This document shows, piece by piece, positions 8,668 to 17,215 of a DNA stretch of 64,000 nt. The stretch comes from Hyphomicrobiales bacterium. GTDB lineage: Bacteria; Pseudomonadota; Alphaproteobacteria; Rhizobiales; Beijerinckiaceae. Every line of letters begins with the position of its first letter. Position 1 is the stretch's first letter. The stretch is taken from positions 1-64,000 of the forward strand of contig JAPLOU010000048.1 of NCBI GenBank assembly GCA_026400535.1, given 5' to 3'. The position numbers and the translations under genes were made by a program. The notes beneath the pieces were generated by a model. The model was given only the letters and a program-made list of their open reading frames with translations. It was not told the DNA's origin and did no database searches.

Positions 8668-10013
8668 GAAAAGGTGGCAAGCCGCCGGCAAAGGGCAACG
8701 CACGAGGCGCTCCGCCGAATTCAGGCGGCCGCGACCGCCGCGGCCGCGGCGAGGATCGCGAGGCGCGCAAGGAAGCAGGCCGCAAGACGGCAGCTGGCCG
8801 TGCAGCGGTGGCGCGCTCCAGCCGTCCCGACCAGCGTGACGAGCCGCGACGCATCGCCAAGCCGACCGGCTATCGCCCACGTGAGGATAGGCCCCCGGGA
8901 CGGTCGGCGCGCGTTGTGGAAGGCGCATACGATCCGCAATACCTGCGCGGTTCGCACGAAGCGCCGGTCCGCACCAAACGCGAGGCCAAGGCTGAGGCGT
9001 CCGAAACCATCGCGACCGGCGTGCAGACGCTCGTGGTGACCGATGACGAAGCGAATATGCGGGTTGACCGCTTCCTGATCGCGCGCTTCCCACAGCTGCC
9101 GTTCAGCCATATCCAGCGCATCGCCCGCAAGGGGGAGTTGCGTGTCGATATGAAACGCGTCGATACGAATGACAGGATCCAGGCGGGCCAGAAGGTCCGG
9201 GTGCCGCCGCTGAAGCTCAGCGCCGATGGGCACAGGCCACGCGGGCAGCAGCACAAGGAGGGCGATGTGCGCGCCTTCCTGAAGTCTGTCACGCTGTACG
9301 AAGACGCCGACGTTCTGGTAATCGACAAGCCGGCTGGCCTCGCCGTGCAGGGTGGGTCGGGCACGACGCGCCATGTCGATGGCATGTTGATGGCGTTGAC
9401 CGAAGATGAGGTCACGCGGCCCCGGCTTGTGCACCGGCTCGACAAGGACACAGCGGGTTGTCTCGTCATCGCCAAGACGCGCTTTGCCGCCTCGACGCTG
9501 GCCAAGACCTTCCGCTCGCGGTCAGCCCGCAAGATCTACTGGGCGCTCGTCTATCTGGTGCCGCGCGTCAAGCAGGGCCGGATCTCGACCTACCTGGCGC
9601 GCGAGGCGCAGGTCGACGGCGACAGCCGGATGAAGGTGGCCGCCCATGGCGACGAGGGCGCGCAGCACGCCGTCACCTACTACGCCACGGTGGACACCGC
9701 AGCGCAGAAGCTGGCCTGGCTGTCGCTCAAGCCCGTGACCGGCCGCACGCACCAGCTGCGTGCGCACGCAGCCCATATCGGCCATCCGATCATCGGCGAC
9801 CCGAAGTATTTTGACCGTCACAATGCCGAGATTCCCGGCGGCATCCAGAACCGTCTGCACCTGCTGGCGCGCCGCATCGTGCTGCCGCATCCGCGCGGGC
9901 AGGGCGTGATCGATGTGACGGCGCCGTTGCCCGACCATATGAAGCAGAGCTGGAACCTGCTGGGATTCGACACCTCACCTTATGATCCGATCGTCGAGGC
10001 GCCCGATGAATGA
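8664..10013 (+). CDS. rluC: RluA/RluC-family 23S rRNA pseudouridine synthase
   Basis: This enzyme isomerises uridines to pseudouridine in large-subunit rRNA. After a long, Arg/Lys/Gly-rich, probably disordered extension (residues 1-about 115), an S4 RNA-binding domain follows (NMRVDRFLIARFPQLPFSHIQRIARKGELRV). The catalytic domain comes next, with VHRLDKDTAGCLVIAKT (catalytic Asp) and GRTHQLRAHAAHIGHPIIGD. The length of 449 exceeds the usual ~320 because of the basic tail. The start is GTG 8664 overlapping crcB; an internal start that would shorten the tail cannot be excluded. RluC rather than RluD is inferred from overall resemblance. Confidence 0.88.
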   Translation: MRKGGKPPAKGNARGAPPNSGGRDRRGRGEDREARKEAGRKTAAGRAAVARSSRPDQRDEPRRIAKPTGYRPREDRPPGRSARVVEGAYDPQYLRGSHEAPVRTKREAKAEASETIATGVQTLVVTDDEANMRVDRFLIARFPQLPFSHIQRIARKGELRVDMKRVDTNDRIQAGQKVRVPPLKLSADGHRPRGQQHKEGDVRAFLKSVTLYEDADVLVIDKPAGLAVQGGSGTTRHVDGMLMALTEDEVTRPRLVHRLDKDTAGCLVIAKTRFAASTLAKTFRSRSARKIYWALVYLVPRVKQGRISTYLAREAQVDGDSRMKVAAHGDEGAQHAVTYYATVDTAAQKLAWLSLKPVTGRTHQLRAHAAHIGHPIIGDPKYFDRHNAEIPGGIQNRLHLLARRIVLPHPRGQGVIDVTAPLPDHMKQSWNLLGFDTSPYDPIVEAPDE

Positions 10014-10025
10014 GCTGGTCCGGTC

Positions 10026-10709
10026 ATGAGCCATGACCTTGTACTGTTTGATCTCGACGGCACGCTGCTGAATTCAGCCGAGATCATCATCAGAGCACAG
10101 GAGCTGACCGCTGCCGAGCATGGGCTCGGGTTTCCGGGGCGGGAGAAGGGCTTCTCGATCATTGGTCTGTCGCTCGACACCGCGCTGGCCGAGTTGTTCG
10201 GCGATAAGGTACCAGCGGCTGACCTGAGCGCCACCTACAAACGGATTTTCGGGCAGTTGCGCGGCACTCCGGGCATGGAGGAGCCGCTGTTCGACGGCAT
10301 TTCCGCCACGCTCGAGGATGTCGCAGGCTGGGACCGGACCAGCCTAGGCATCGCCACGGGCAAGACCCGCAGGGGCGTCGACTATGTCGTCGACCTGTAC
10401 GGCTGGCATGGCCTGTTCGCGACTATCCAGACGGCGGACAGTGCGCCGTCGAAGCCGCATCCGGGCATGATCCGGCAGGCGATGGCCGCCACCGGCGCGG
10501 ACCCGTCACAGACTGTGATGATCGGCGACAGCGTGCATGACATGCGCATGGCCAAGGCAGCGGGCGTGACCGCCATCGCTGTGTCGTGGGGGTTCCAGCC
10601 GCCCGCCATGCTTATCGCGGCGGGGGCTGATCTCGTGGCGGCGCAGGCGCATGATTTGCCGGCGCTGATCAGGCAGGTGCTCAGGCCACCTGCGCGGGGC
10701 GCTGGCTGA
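10026..10709 (+). CDS. HAD-superfamily phosphatase (phosphoglycolate phosphatase-like)
   Basis: This is a cytoplasmic HAD hydrolase of the Gph/CbbY-like subgroup. All four motifs are visible: LFDLDGTLLNS (nucleophile Asp), GIATGKT, the Lys around KPHPGM and MIGDSVHDMRMAKAAG. The 227 residues include a four-helix cap between motifs I and II. It starts 12 bases after the pseudouridine synthase gene, a pairing common in alphaproteobacteria. The substrate is not determined by sequence. Its 3' end overlaps the convergent hydrolase gene by about 29 bases. Confidence 0.88.
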   Translation: MSHDLVLFDLDGTLLNSAEIIIRAQELTAAEHGLGFPGREKGFSIIGLSLDTALAELFGDKVPAADLSATYKRIFGQLRGTPGMEEPLFDGISATLEDVAGWDRTSLGIATGKTRRGVDYVVDLYGWHGLFATIQTADSAPSKPHPGMIRQAMAATGADPSQTVMIGDSVHDMRMAKAAGVTAIAVSWGFQPPAMLIAAGADLVAAQAHDLPALIRQVLRPPARGAG

Positions 10710-11316
10710 GCCATTCGCGTGCGGCGCGGGCATCATTCAGCCCGATGTCGTGGCCGGCGCCGGTGATCTGCTCGGTGATGTCGGCCCCGGCTGCGCGCAT
10801 CTTGGCGACCATCACGGCGCGGCTTTGGGCCGGACCCAGCGGGTCCTGCGCGCCGTTCAGGAACAGGATCGGCTTGCCGTCGAGCGACAGGCCCGGCGCA
10901 GGCGCGATCGTATCCATGGCGCGCATCAGGATCGCTGCCTGCAGCATCTCGGGTTTCCGCATCAGAAGGGCTGACGACATGTTCGCGCCGTTGGAATAGC
11001 CGACAGCGATTGGCATTGCCGCAAGGCGAAGCTTGACAATGGCGATCTCGACGAAGGCCGCCAGTTCGTCGGCACGGCGTGCGGCATCATCAAGGTCGAG
11101 CCGGCCTTCGCCGTAGCGACGGAACCAGCGGGTAATCGAGCCTTCCATGACCGTGCCGCGGACGCCGAGCAAGGGCGCGTCCGGGGCGATGATGCGGCCA
11201 AGGGGCATCAGACTGCTTTCGTCGCCGCCGGTGCCGTGCAGCAGAAGCAAGGGCGCAGCCAAAGGATCACGGCCCGGGTCGAACTGAATCTGGTAGCCGT
11301 TGATGACGTCGTTCAT
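10681..11316 (-). CDS. Alpha/beta hydrolase (phospholipase/carboxylesterase, MhqD-like)
   Basis: The true start is ATG 11316 (MNDVINGYQIQFDPGRD), preceded by AGGACC; the 447-residue ORF in the track includes the remnant of the upstream gene. The 211-residue protein has the oxyanion segment LLLHGTGGDE, the nucleophile elbow GYSNGANMS, the acid in NGAQDPLGP and His in GAGHDIG, so the catalytic triad is complete. It pairs with a VOC ring-cleavage dioxygenase gene upstream, resembling the mhqO-mhqD arrangement in quinone detoxification; that role is inference. Confidence 0.85.
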   Translation of the reverse strand: MNDVINGYQIQFDPGRDPLAAPLLLLHGTGGDESSLMPLGRIIAPDAPLLGVRGTVMEGSITRWFRRYGEGRLDLDDAARRADELAAFVEIAIVKLRLAAMPIAVGYSNGANMSSALLMRKPEMLQAAILMRAMDTIAPAPGLSLDGKPILFLNGAQDPLGPAQSRAVMVAKMRAAGADITEQITGAGHDIGLNDARAAREWLSQRPAQVA

Positions 11317-11435
11317 GGTTCTGGTCCTGACACTGTTGGCGGTTCGTGTCGATATCGTCAGGCTGTGACAGGTCGGAATACCCATCTTGTGTTTGAAGCA
11401 TGATGGTGTGTATCGGCCGACCGGCTGCCGGGACA

Positions 11436-12214
11436 AGCTCGCAGCTTTCAGCGGCTCGAGCGCCGGCAGACGGCGCTCGATGTCCTGGCGCACCGCCTCA
11501 AGCCAGGGCGGAAACCGCAGCGTGCTGCCCAGGATCTCGAGCGTCTCGTCCATGGCAAAGCCCGGTGCGTCCGTGGTGATCTCGAAAACCATGCCGTACG
11601 GCTCGCGGACATAGACCTTACGGAGATAGCAGCGGTCCTTCTGTTCGGTGGTCTCGATCCCGAGGTCCTGCCGCAGCCGATCAGCCATGGCGGCCTCATC
11701 GGAATCGCTCGCCGCGTGGAACGCGATGTGATGCACCAACCCCGCACCCATGCGGCCGGGCATGAGATCGCCCACCACGCGCTGATCCTCCCGCCCCGCC
11801 CATCGAGGCCGGGTATGGGTTGGCGGCAGCCAGCGCCACCAGCGCCAGTCGCATCCGGTCCCGATCCTGAAACGGCAGCACGGTTTCGTCGAGACGATTC
11901 TCCGGCGTGGTGACGTCCACGCCATGGGCGATGAAGCGTTCGGTCGAGGAGCCGATCGAGGCTTCGGGCACGGCGAACATCGTTTCATCGACCTGTCCGA
12001 CGCCGAAGCCACCAGGGGGCGCATGGGGATGCGGGAAAAAGATCAGAATCGCGCCAGGGCTGCCGCTCCCGTTGCTGAAGCAGAGATGATGGGAGCCAGG
12101 GTCGTCGAAACTCACGGTCTGTTTGACGAGCCGCAGGCCGAGGATATCGCGATAGAAGGCAAGGTTTACCGCCGCGTTGCTGGCGATGGCGGTGACGTGG
12201 TCAAGTCCGGTCAT
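11436..12214 (-). pseudogene. VOC/glyoxalase-family ring-cleaving dioxygenase (MhqO-like), disrupted
   Basis: The N-terminal half starts at ATG 12214 (MTGLDHVTAIASNAAVNLAFYRDILGLRLVKQTV) and has the first vicinal-oxygen-chelate module. The C-terminal half (GAGLVHHIAFHAASDSDEAAM ... CYLRKVYVREPYGMVFEITTDAPGFAMDE) is in a different frame. The switch is near 11790-11815, and the second βαβββ module before GAGLVHHIAFHA is largely missing, about 50-60 residues short of the usual ~315. No stop codon separates the C-terminal half from the hydrolase, so its frame runs straight into the next gene. One metal-binding half may be lost; I infer a non-functional gene. Confidence 0.82.
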
Positions 12215-12404
12215 GGTTGGGTCTGCGGTTTCTGAGCAGGGGCCCTGCTCGGTCCCGTCCGAGCTGGGGAGCGTCAGCGATCTCAAAAAAGGATGTCAAA
12301 CAGGCTCTTGGATTTGCGCAAGGTTAAGTCTTGTTCAAAGTCATGTTTGTGTAACCATGCAGACTGACTGAAGATTAAGGTGAATGAAATTTCCGAATTG
12401 CACA

Positions 12405-12420
12405 TTAACTACTTAACCAT
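12405..12420 (+). promoter_or_regulatory. Possible CtrA-type binding site
   Basis: TTAACT followed closely by TTAACCAT matches the TTAA(C) half-site spacing style of CtrA boxes in alphaproteobacteria, though the spacer between the TTAA units is 4 rather than the standard 7 bases. It lies in an AT-rich stretch (about 12300-12490) that stands out from the GC-rich surroundings, 71 bases before the hypothetical gene's ATG. Confidence 0.35.
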
Positions 12421-12490
12421 TGTGTTCAGGGATAGTCATCGCCACGACAGGAGCGAGAGATATAAACAATGATCGCGAGAGGTCAAAAAA

Positions 12491-12934
12491 ATGATTAGCA
12501 ATGAACTTCGTGAATTCGTCGATCATGTTCTTGATATTCGCCAGATCGGCGATGAGCAGGTGCGCTCACTGAGCAGGACTATTCTACCAGACGGCGCCAT
12601 TTCGTATGAAGTGATCGACGTGCTGGTTTCGCTTGACCGCGCCATCAGGACGCCGAACGCAAGCTGGGCCGAGTTTCTCGTGGCCACGACGGTTGAGTAC
12701 GTGGTCTGGACCAGCCGTCCGACCGGCCTTGTGGGCCGCGACATGGCGCATTGGCTGATCACGACGCTGTCTATTGGCGACGGCCCGACCGAGAACGCCA
12801 TGCGGATCGCCTTTGAGGTGGTGCGCGAGGCTGAGCGATGCGATGAGAGCCTGATCAGCTTTGCCATGGGACACGGCAGCCTGAAGGCCCGTCAGGACCT
12901 GTCACGCAGCGAGATATCGCTTTTGGCCTCCTGA
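12491..12934 (+). CDS. Conserved hypothetical protein, cytoplasmic, ~147 aa
   Basis: I do not recognise a functional domain. The 147-residue protein (MISNELREFVDHVLDIRQIGDEQVRSLSRTILPDG) is acidic and predicted mostly helical. It has no signal peptide or membrane segment and no cysteine-rich cluster. The central stretch SWAEFLVATTVEYVVWTSRPTGLVGRDMAHWL resembles a type of small hypothetical I recall from Methylobacterium-like genomes, often in several copies; this is memory, not a search. It is monocistronic, behind an AT-rich promoter region with TTAA boxes. Codon use looks like its neighbours. Confidence 0.8.
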   Translation: MISNELREFVDHVLDIRQIGDEQVRSLSRTILPDGAISYEVIDVLVSLDRAIRTPNASWAEFLVATTVEYVVWTSRPTGLVGRDMAHWLITTLSIGDGPTENAMRIAFEVVREAERCDESLISFAMGHGSLKARQDLSRSEISLLAS

Positions 12935-13090
12935 TCCCGCGTCACTCGTCCACCCGTTTGCGCCGCCCGTGCAAGGATGCGCAGGCGGCGTTAGCCATTC
13001 CACGACCATTGGCGAGGTGGACGACATGCGAGCGCTGGCTTAAACCGCCCATAGTCAGCAAACCAACAAGACCGGGTCAGGCGAAAGCGC

Positions 13091-15094
13091 ATGTTCACAA
13101 GAATCCTGATCGCCAATCGCGGCGAGATCGCCTGCCGTGTGATCAAGACGGCGCGGCGGATGGGAATCAAGACCGTTGCCGTCTTTTCCGATGCCGACCG
13201 CGATGCGCTGCATGTCGAAATGGCTGATGAGGCGGTTCATATCGGGCCGCCGGCTGCCGCGGAAAGCTACCTTGTCATCGACAGGATCATCGCCGCCTGC
13301 AAGGCCACGGGCGCGCAGGCCGTGCATCCGGGGTACGGGTTTTTGTCCGAGCGTGAGGCTTTCGCCCAGGCTCTGAAGGACAATGGCATCACCTTCATCG
13401 GACCCAATCCGCACGCGATCGCGGCGATGGGAGACAAGATCGAGAGCAAAAAGGCGGCTGCCGCCGCTGGCGTGTCGACCGTGCCGGGCTATCTCGGGGT
13501 GATTCACGATGCGCAGCACGCGATGAAGATTGCCGAGGAGATCGGCTATCCAGTGATGCTGAAGGCCTCGGCTGGTGGTGGCGGCAAAGGCATGCGGATT
13601 GCCTGGAGTGCGTCGGAGGTGCAGGAAGGCTTCGACCGCTCGAAATCCGAGGCCAAGTCGTCCTTCGGCGATGACCGGATGTTCGTCGAGAAGTTCATCG
13701 TCAATCCCCGCCACATTGAGATCCAGGTGCTTGGCGACAAGCATGGCAACGTCATCTCATTTGGCGAGCGCGAGTGCTCTGTGCAGCGGCGCAACCAGAA
13801 GGTCATCGAGGAGGCGCCGTCACCGCTTCTTGACGAGGCGACCCGTCGCCTGATGGGCGAACAGGCTGTCGCGCTGGCCAAGGCCGTGCACTACGATTCG
13901 GCCGGCACGGTGGAGTTCGTGGCGGGGCAGGACCGTTCCTTCTTCTTCCTTGAGATGAACACGCGGCTTCAGGTCGAGCATCCGGTCACCGAGATGATCA
14001 CGGGGGTCGACCTTGTCGAGGAGATGATCCGCGTCGCCTATGGTGAGAAACTGCGGCTGTCGCAGGCCGATGTGACGCTCAACGGCTGGGCTGTCGAAAG
14101 CCGCATCTATGCGGAGGACCCGACACGGAATTTCCTGCCGTCGACAGGGCGGCTGGTGACCTATCGCCCGCCCGTCGAAGGGCCGGACGGCGCGGCGATC
14201 GTGCGCAACGACACCGGTGTGTTCGAAGGCGGCGAGATCTCGATCTACTACGATCCGATGATCGCCAAGCTGGTGACCTGGGCACCGACCCGGCTTGAAG
14301 CCATTGAAGCGCAGGCGAGGGCGCTTGACGCGTTCGCGATTGACGGAATCCGTCACAACATTCCGTTCCTGGCCACCATGATGGGGCAGAAACGCTGGCG
14401 GTCCGGCCAACTTTCGACCGGCTACATTGCAGAGGAATTCCCGAACGGGTTCGCGCTGGTCGCGCCTGTGGGCCCCGCCGCGCAGCGGATGGCGGCAGTG
14501 GCATTCGCCATCGATCATGTCCAGAACCTGCGCAAGCGGGCGATTTCGGACCAGATGGAAGGCTGGCGTGCCGTGTCGTTCGAGGCTGACCGGGTCGTGA
14601 CGCTTGGCGCGAGGCGCTTTGAAGGACATGTGAGCGGGGCTTCGGATACGATCACCATCACCTTTGGGGATGGCATGGTCATGCAGGTGTCGTCCGGCTG
14701 GCGGCCTGGCCGGCCGGTCTGGCACGGGCTCGTCGACGCCGTGCCGGTGGCTATGCAGGTGAGGGTGGTCCGGAACGGCGTGACACTGGCGCATGCCGGC
14801 ACACACGCCGAAGCCCGCGTCTATACGCGGCGCGAGGCCGAGCTTGCGGCGATGATGCCGGAAAAGGCTGTTGCTGACACCTCAAAAGCGTTGCTCTGCC
14901 CGATGCCCGGGTTGGTGAAGGCTATCGTCGTCACGGTCGGGCAGGAGGTCAAGGCCGGCGAAATGCTCTGCATCGTCGAAGCCATGAAGATGGAGAACGT
15001 GCTGCGGGCCGAACGCGACGTCACCGTCAGCGAGCTCAACGCGAAGGAGGGCGACAGCCTTGCCGTCGACGCAGTGATCATGGAATTTGCCTGA
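13091..15094 (+). CDS. pccA: Propionyl-CoA carboxylase alpha subunit (biotin carboxylase + BCCP)
   Basis: This subunit carboxylates biotin with ATP and bicarbonate for conversion of propionyl-CoA to methylmalonyl-CoA. The 667-residue protein has the N-terminal biotin carboxylase domain (MFTRILIANRGEIACRVIKTARRMG), the ATP-grasp loop GGGGKGMRI and the catalytic block EMNTRLQVEHPVTEMITG. A BT linker follows (about 460-590), then a C-terminal biotinyl domain with the biotin-accepting Lys in AMKMEN. Length and the BT domain favour PccA over acetyl-CoA or methylcrotonyl-CoA carboxylases. The partner pccB is not in the window. Confidence 0.92.
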   Translation: MFTRILIANRGEIACRVIKTARRMGIKTVAVFSDADRDALHVEMADEAVHIGPPAAAESYLVIDRIIAACKATGAQAVHPGYGFLSEREAFAQALKDNGITFIGPNPHAIAAMGDKIESKKAAAAAGVSTVPGYLGVIHDAQHAMKIAEEIGYPVMLKASAGGGGKGMRIAWSASEVQEGFDRSKSEAKSSFGDDRMFVEKFIVNPRHIEIQVLGDKHGNVISFGERECSVQRRNQKVIEEAPSPLLDEATRRLMGEQAVALAKAVHYDSAGTVEFVAGQDRSFFFLEMNTRLQVEHPVTEMITGVDLVEEMIRVAYGEKLRLSQADVTLNGWAVESRIYAEDPTRNFLPSTGRLVTYRPPVEGPDGAAIVRNDTGVFEGGEISIYYDPMIAKLVTWAPTRLEAIEAQARALDAFAIDGIRHNIPFLATMMGQKRWRSGQLSTGYIAEEFPNGFALVAPVGPAAQRMAAVAFAIDHVQNLRKRAISDQMEGWRAVSFEADRVVTLGARRFEGHVSGASDTITITFGDGMVMQVSSGWRPGRPVWHGLVDAVPVAMQVRVVRNGVTLAHAGTHAEARVYTRREAELAAMMPEKAVADTSKALLCPMPGLVKAIVVTVGQEVKAGEMLCIVEAMKMENVLRAERDVTVSELNAKEGDSLAVDAVIMEFA

Positions 15095-15120
15095 CTGGCG
15101 CACGACCCCAACGGAACATC

Positions 15121-15918
15121 ATGACAGCGATTGCCCTGACCATAGCAGGCTCGGACTCGGGCGGCGGAGCCGGCATTCAGGCCGATCTCAAGACCTTCTC
15201 GGCGCTTGGCGTCTATGGCGCGAGCGTCATCACCGCCATCACGGCCCAGAACACGCTTGGCGTGACCGCGATCCATGACATCCCCACAGATGTCATCGCG
15301 GCGCAGATCGATGCGGTCATGAGCGATATTGCGGTCGAAGCCATCAAGATCGGCATGTTGTCACGTCTGGACACGATTCATGCCGTTGGAGCCGGACTCC
15401 AGCGCCATTCCAAGGTGCCGGTCGTGCTCGATCCGGTCATGGTCGCCGCGACCGGGGCAAGACTGCTCCAACCCGACGCACAGGCCGCCATCGTCAAGAC
15501 GCTGTTCCCGCTTGCAGATGTCGTGACGCCCAACCTGCATGAGGCGGCTGCCCTGCTGGACAGCGCCCTGGCGCACGACGAAACGAGTATGACCGCGCAG
15601 GGGTATGCTCTTCTGGCCAGAGGTGCGCGTGCGGTTCTCATGAAGGGCGGTCATGGCGAGGGACGGGATGCCGTCGACCTGTTGGTGACGCCCGAAGGCG
15701 TCAGCCGGTTCTCCGCGCCGCGTCATGCAACCGTGAACACGCATGGCACCGGCTGCACGCTCTCATCGGCGATCGCTGCCGGTCTGGCGAATGGCCTCTC
15801 TCTGGCCGATGCAACGGCGCAGGCCAAGGCCTTCATCGCCAGCGCAATCGCCGCTGCCGACGGCCTTGCGATTGGCAAAGGGCACGGGCCCGTCCATCAT
15901 TTCCATGCACTGTGGTGA
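15121..15918 (+). CDS. thiD: Hydroxymethylpyrimidine/phosphomethylpyrimidine kinase
   Basis: ThiD phosphorylates HMP twice to HMP-PP in thiamine synthesis and salvage. The 265-residue ribokinase-fold protein begins MTAIALTIAGSDSGGGAGIQADLKTF. It contains SVITAITAQNT, DPVMVAATGARLL, TPNLHEAA and the anion-hole/catalytic NTHGTGCTLSSAIAAGLA. It lies 26 bases after pccA in the same direction; no TPP riboswitch is apparent in that short gap. Confidence 0.95.
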   Translation: MTAIALTIAGSDSGGGAGIQADLKTFSALGVYGASVITAITAQNTLGVTAIHDIPTDVIAAQIDAVMSDIAVEAIKIGMLSRLDTIHAVGAGLQRHSKVPVVLDPVMVAATGARLLQPDAQAAIVKTLFPLADVVTPNLHEAAALLDSALAHDETSMTAQGYALLARGARAVLMKGGHGEGRDAVDLLVTPEGVSRFSAPRHATVNTHGTGCTLSSAIAAGLANGLSLADATAQAKAFIASAIAAADGLAIGKGHGPVHHFHALW

Positions 15919-15944
15919 CGCCGCAGGCCAAACGAGCACACGAG

Positions 15945-16487
15945 ATGCCCCTCTACTTCGCTTATGGCGCCAACATGGACATGGCCGCGATGGCAGGACG
16001 CTGTCCGGGGTCGAAGCCGCTGGGGCTTGGGCGACTGCCGCGCCACCGCTTCATTATCACGCGCGATGGCTATGCCTCGGTGATCCGCGATCCGCGCGTC
16101 AGCGTGCATGGCGTCCTGTGGGATCTGGCGCTGTCGGATGTGCGTGTTCTCGACAAGTTCGAGGAGGTCGACCGCGGCCTTTATGCGAAGATCACGCAGC
16201 CGGTGATCGCTGCAGGCGGGCCGCGCCGCGCCCTGGTCTATATCGGGGCCAGCGCCGAGATCGGCGCCCCTCGACCCGGCTATCTTGAAAGCATCCTGGA
16301 CAGCGCAACGAATTGGGGGCTTCCGGAGGCGTATAGGGCGGAGATGAAGCGGTTTATGCGCGGCGTCTCGACGCCGAGGGACCCGCCGCCCGCAGGGCCT
16401 GTGCCCGGCGTCCAGACACGGGCTTATGCGCCGCGCACCACTGTCGGCGCTGCCCGCGCATCAGATGCCTGGACCTGGAAGCCGTAG
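15945..16487 (+). CDS. Gamma-glutamylcyclotransferase family protein
   Basis: Members cyclise gamma-glutamyl amines to 5-oxoproline. The start is taken at ATG 15945 (MPLYFAYGANMDMAAMAGRCPG), which puts the diagnostic YFAYGANM at the very N-terminus; the track ORF begins 11 codons earlier. The acid residue is seen in LDKFEEVDRGLY and the AIG2-like fold in VHGVLWDLALSDVRVLD. At 180 residues it is slightly long, with a Pro-rich tail. It follows thiD closely. The natural substrate is unknown. Confidence 0.85.
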   Translation: MPLYFAYGANMDMAAMAGRCPGSKPLGLGRLPRHRFIITRDGYASVIRDPRVSVHGVLWDLALSDVRVLDKFEEVDRGLYAKITQPVIAAGGPRRALVYIGASAEIGAPRPGYLESILDSATNWGLPEAYRAEMKRFMRGVSTPRDPPPAGPVPGVQTRAYAPRTTVGAARASDAWTWKP

Positions 16488-16490
16488 GAT

Positions 16491-16670
16491 TCAGCCGCTC
16501 ACGAGCCGGACGGCGAGCCTAATGGTCGCCACGATGGCGAAGGCAGCGATGACGAGGCTGAGGAAGTGATGGCGCGCCTGCCTGTCCGGCACAAACGGGG
16601 CCATCTGCCGGATGATCCAGTTGCGGAACAGCCAGAGCGTGAGGGCACAAACCGTAAGGAACCAGGTCAA
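16491..16670 (-). CDS. Possible small two-helix membrane protein (59 aa)
   Basis: This ORF is too short for the track. It reads LTWFLTVCALTLWLFRNW... then HHFLSLVIAAFAIVATIRLAVRLVSG and stops at 16491-16493. It has two hydrophobic segments separated by a charged loop (RQMAPFVPDRQARHH), a typical small inner-membrane protein pattern. The only in-frame start near the upstream gene is TTG 16670, two bases beyond the rhodanese stop, and there is no clear ribosome binding site. Read-through coupling with the rhodanese is possible. Evidence is composition only. Confidence 0.4.
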   Translation of the reverse strand: MTWFLTVCALTLWLFRNWIIRQMAPFVPDRQARHHFLSLVIAAFAIVATIRLAVRLVSG

Positions 16671-16672
16671 GG

Positions 16673-17080
16673 TTACGGCTTGGGCGTGGCTGCTTCGGTC
16701 GGCGCGCCGGCCGCCCTCCAGGCACCGAATCCGCCGGCGATATGAGCGACGGGTTTCAGGCCCATGTCCTGCGCGGTCTTGGCAGCCAGTGCCGAGCGCC
16801 AGCCGCCGGCACAGAAGAAGACGAACTGCCTGTCCTGCTGGAAGACCTCCTTGGCATAGGGGCTTTCCGGGTCGATCCAGAACTCCAGCATGCCGCGCGG
16901 GCAGTGAAACGCGCCCGGCAGCTTGCCGTCACGTTCGAGTTCGCGGGGGTCACGCAGGTCGACGAACACGGTCTCAGGGTTGCCCACGAGCGCGGCAGCC
17001 TCCGGCACCGTCATGGTCCTGATCTCGGCTTCCGCTTCCGCGAGAAGGGCCTTGTAGCCCTTGGTGATGGTTTGCGGCAT
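16673..17080 (-). CDS. Rhodanese-like sulfurtransferase
   Basis: This is a single-domain cytoplasmic rhodanese that moves sulfane sulfur through an active-site cysteine persulfide. The start is taken at ATG 17080 (MPQTITKGYKALLAEAEAEIRTM), giving 135 residues. The CH2A-like block is VFVDLRDPRELERDGKLPGAFHCPRGMLEFW and the active-site loop is FFCAGGWRSALAAKTAQDMG with the catalytic Cys. The physiological acceptor is not known. Confidence 0.88.
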   Translation of the reverse strand: MPQTITKGYKALLAEAEAEIRTMTVPEAAALVGNPETVFVDLRDPRELERDGKLPGAFHCPRGMLEFWIDPESPYAKEVFQQDRQFVFFCAGGWRSALAAKTAQDMGLKPVAHIAGGFGAWRAAGAPTEAATPKP

Positions 17081-17215
17081 GGCGCTGCGTTTCCTTGCTG
17101 GGACGCGACAGTGCCGCGCCATCCGCTCAAGGTCAATCCGGCCCCCCGCGTGCGCGGCGGTTGCGTGCTCGCCCCGCCCGGAGCCATCGTGTTGTCAGGG
17201 AGGGCGTCCGGCGGG

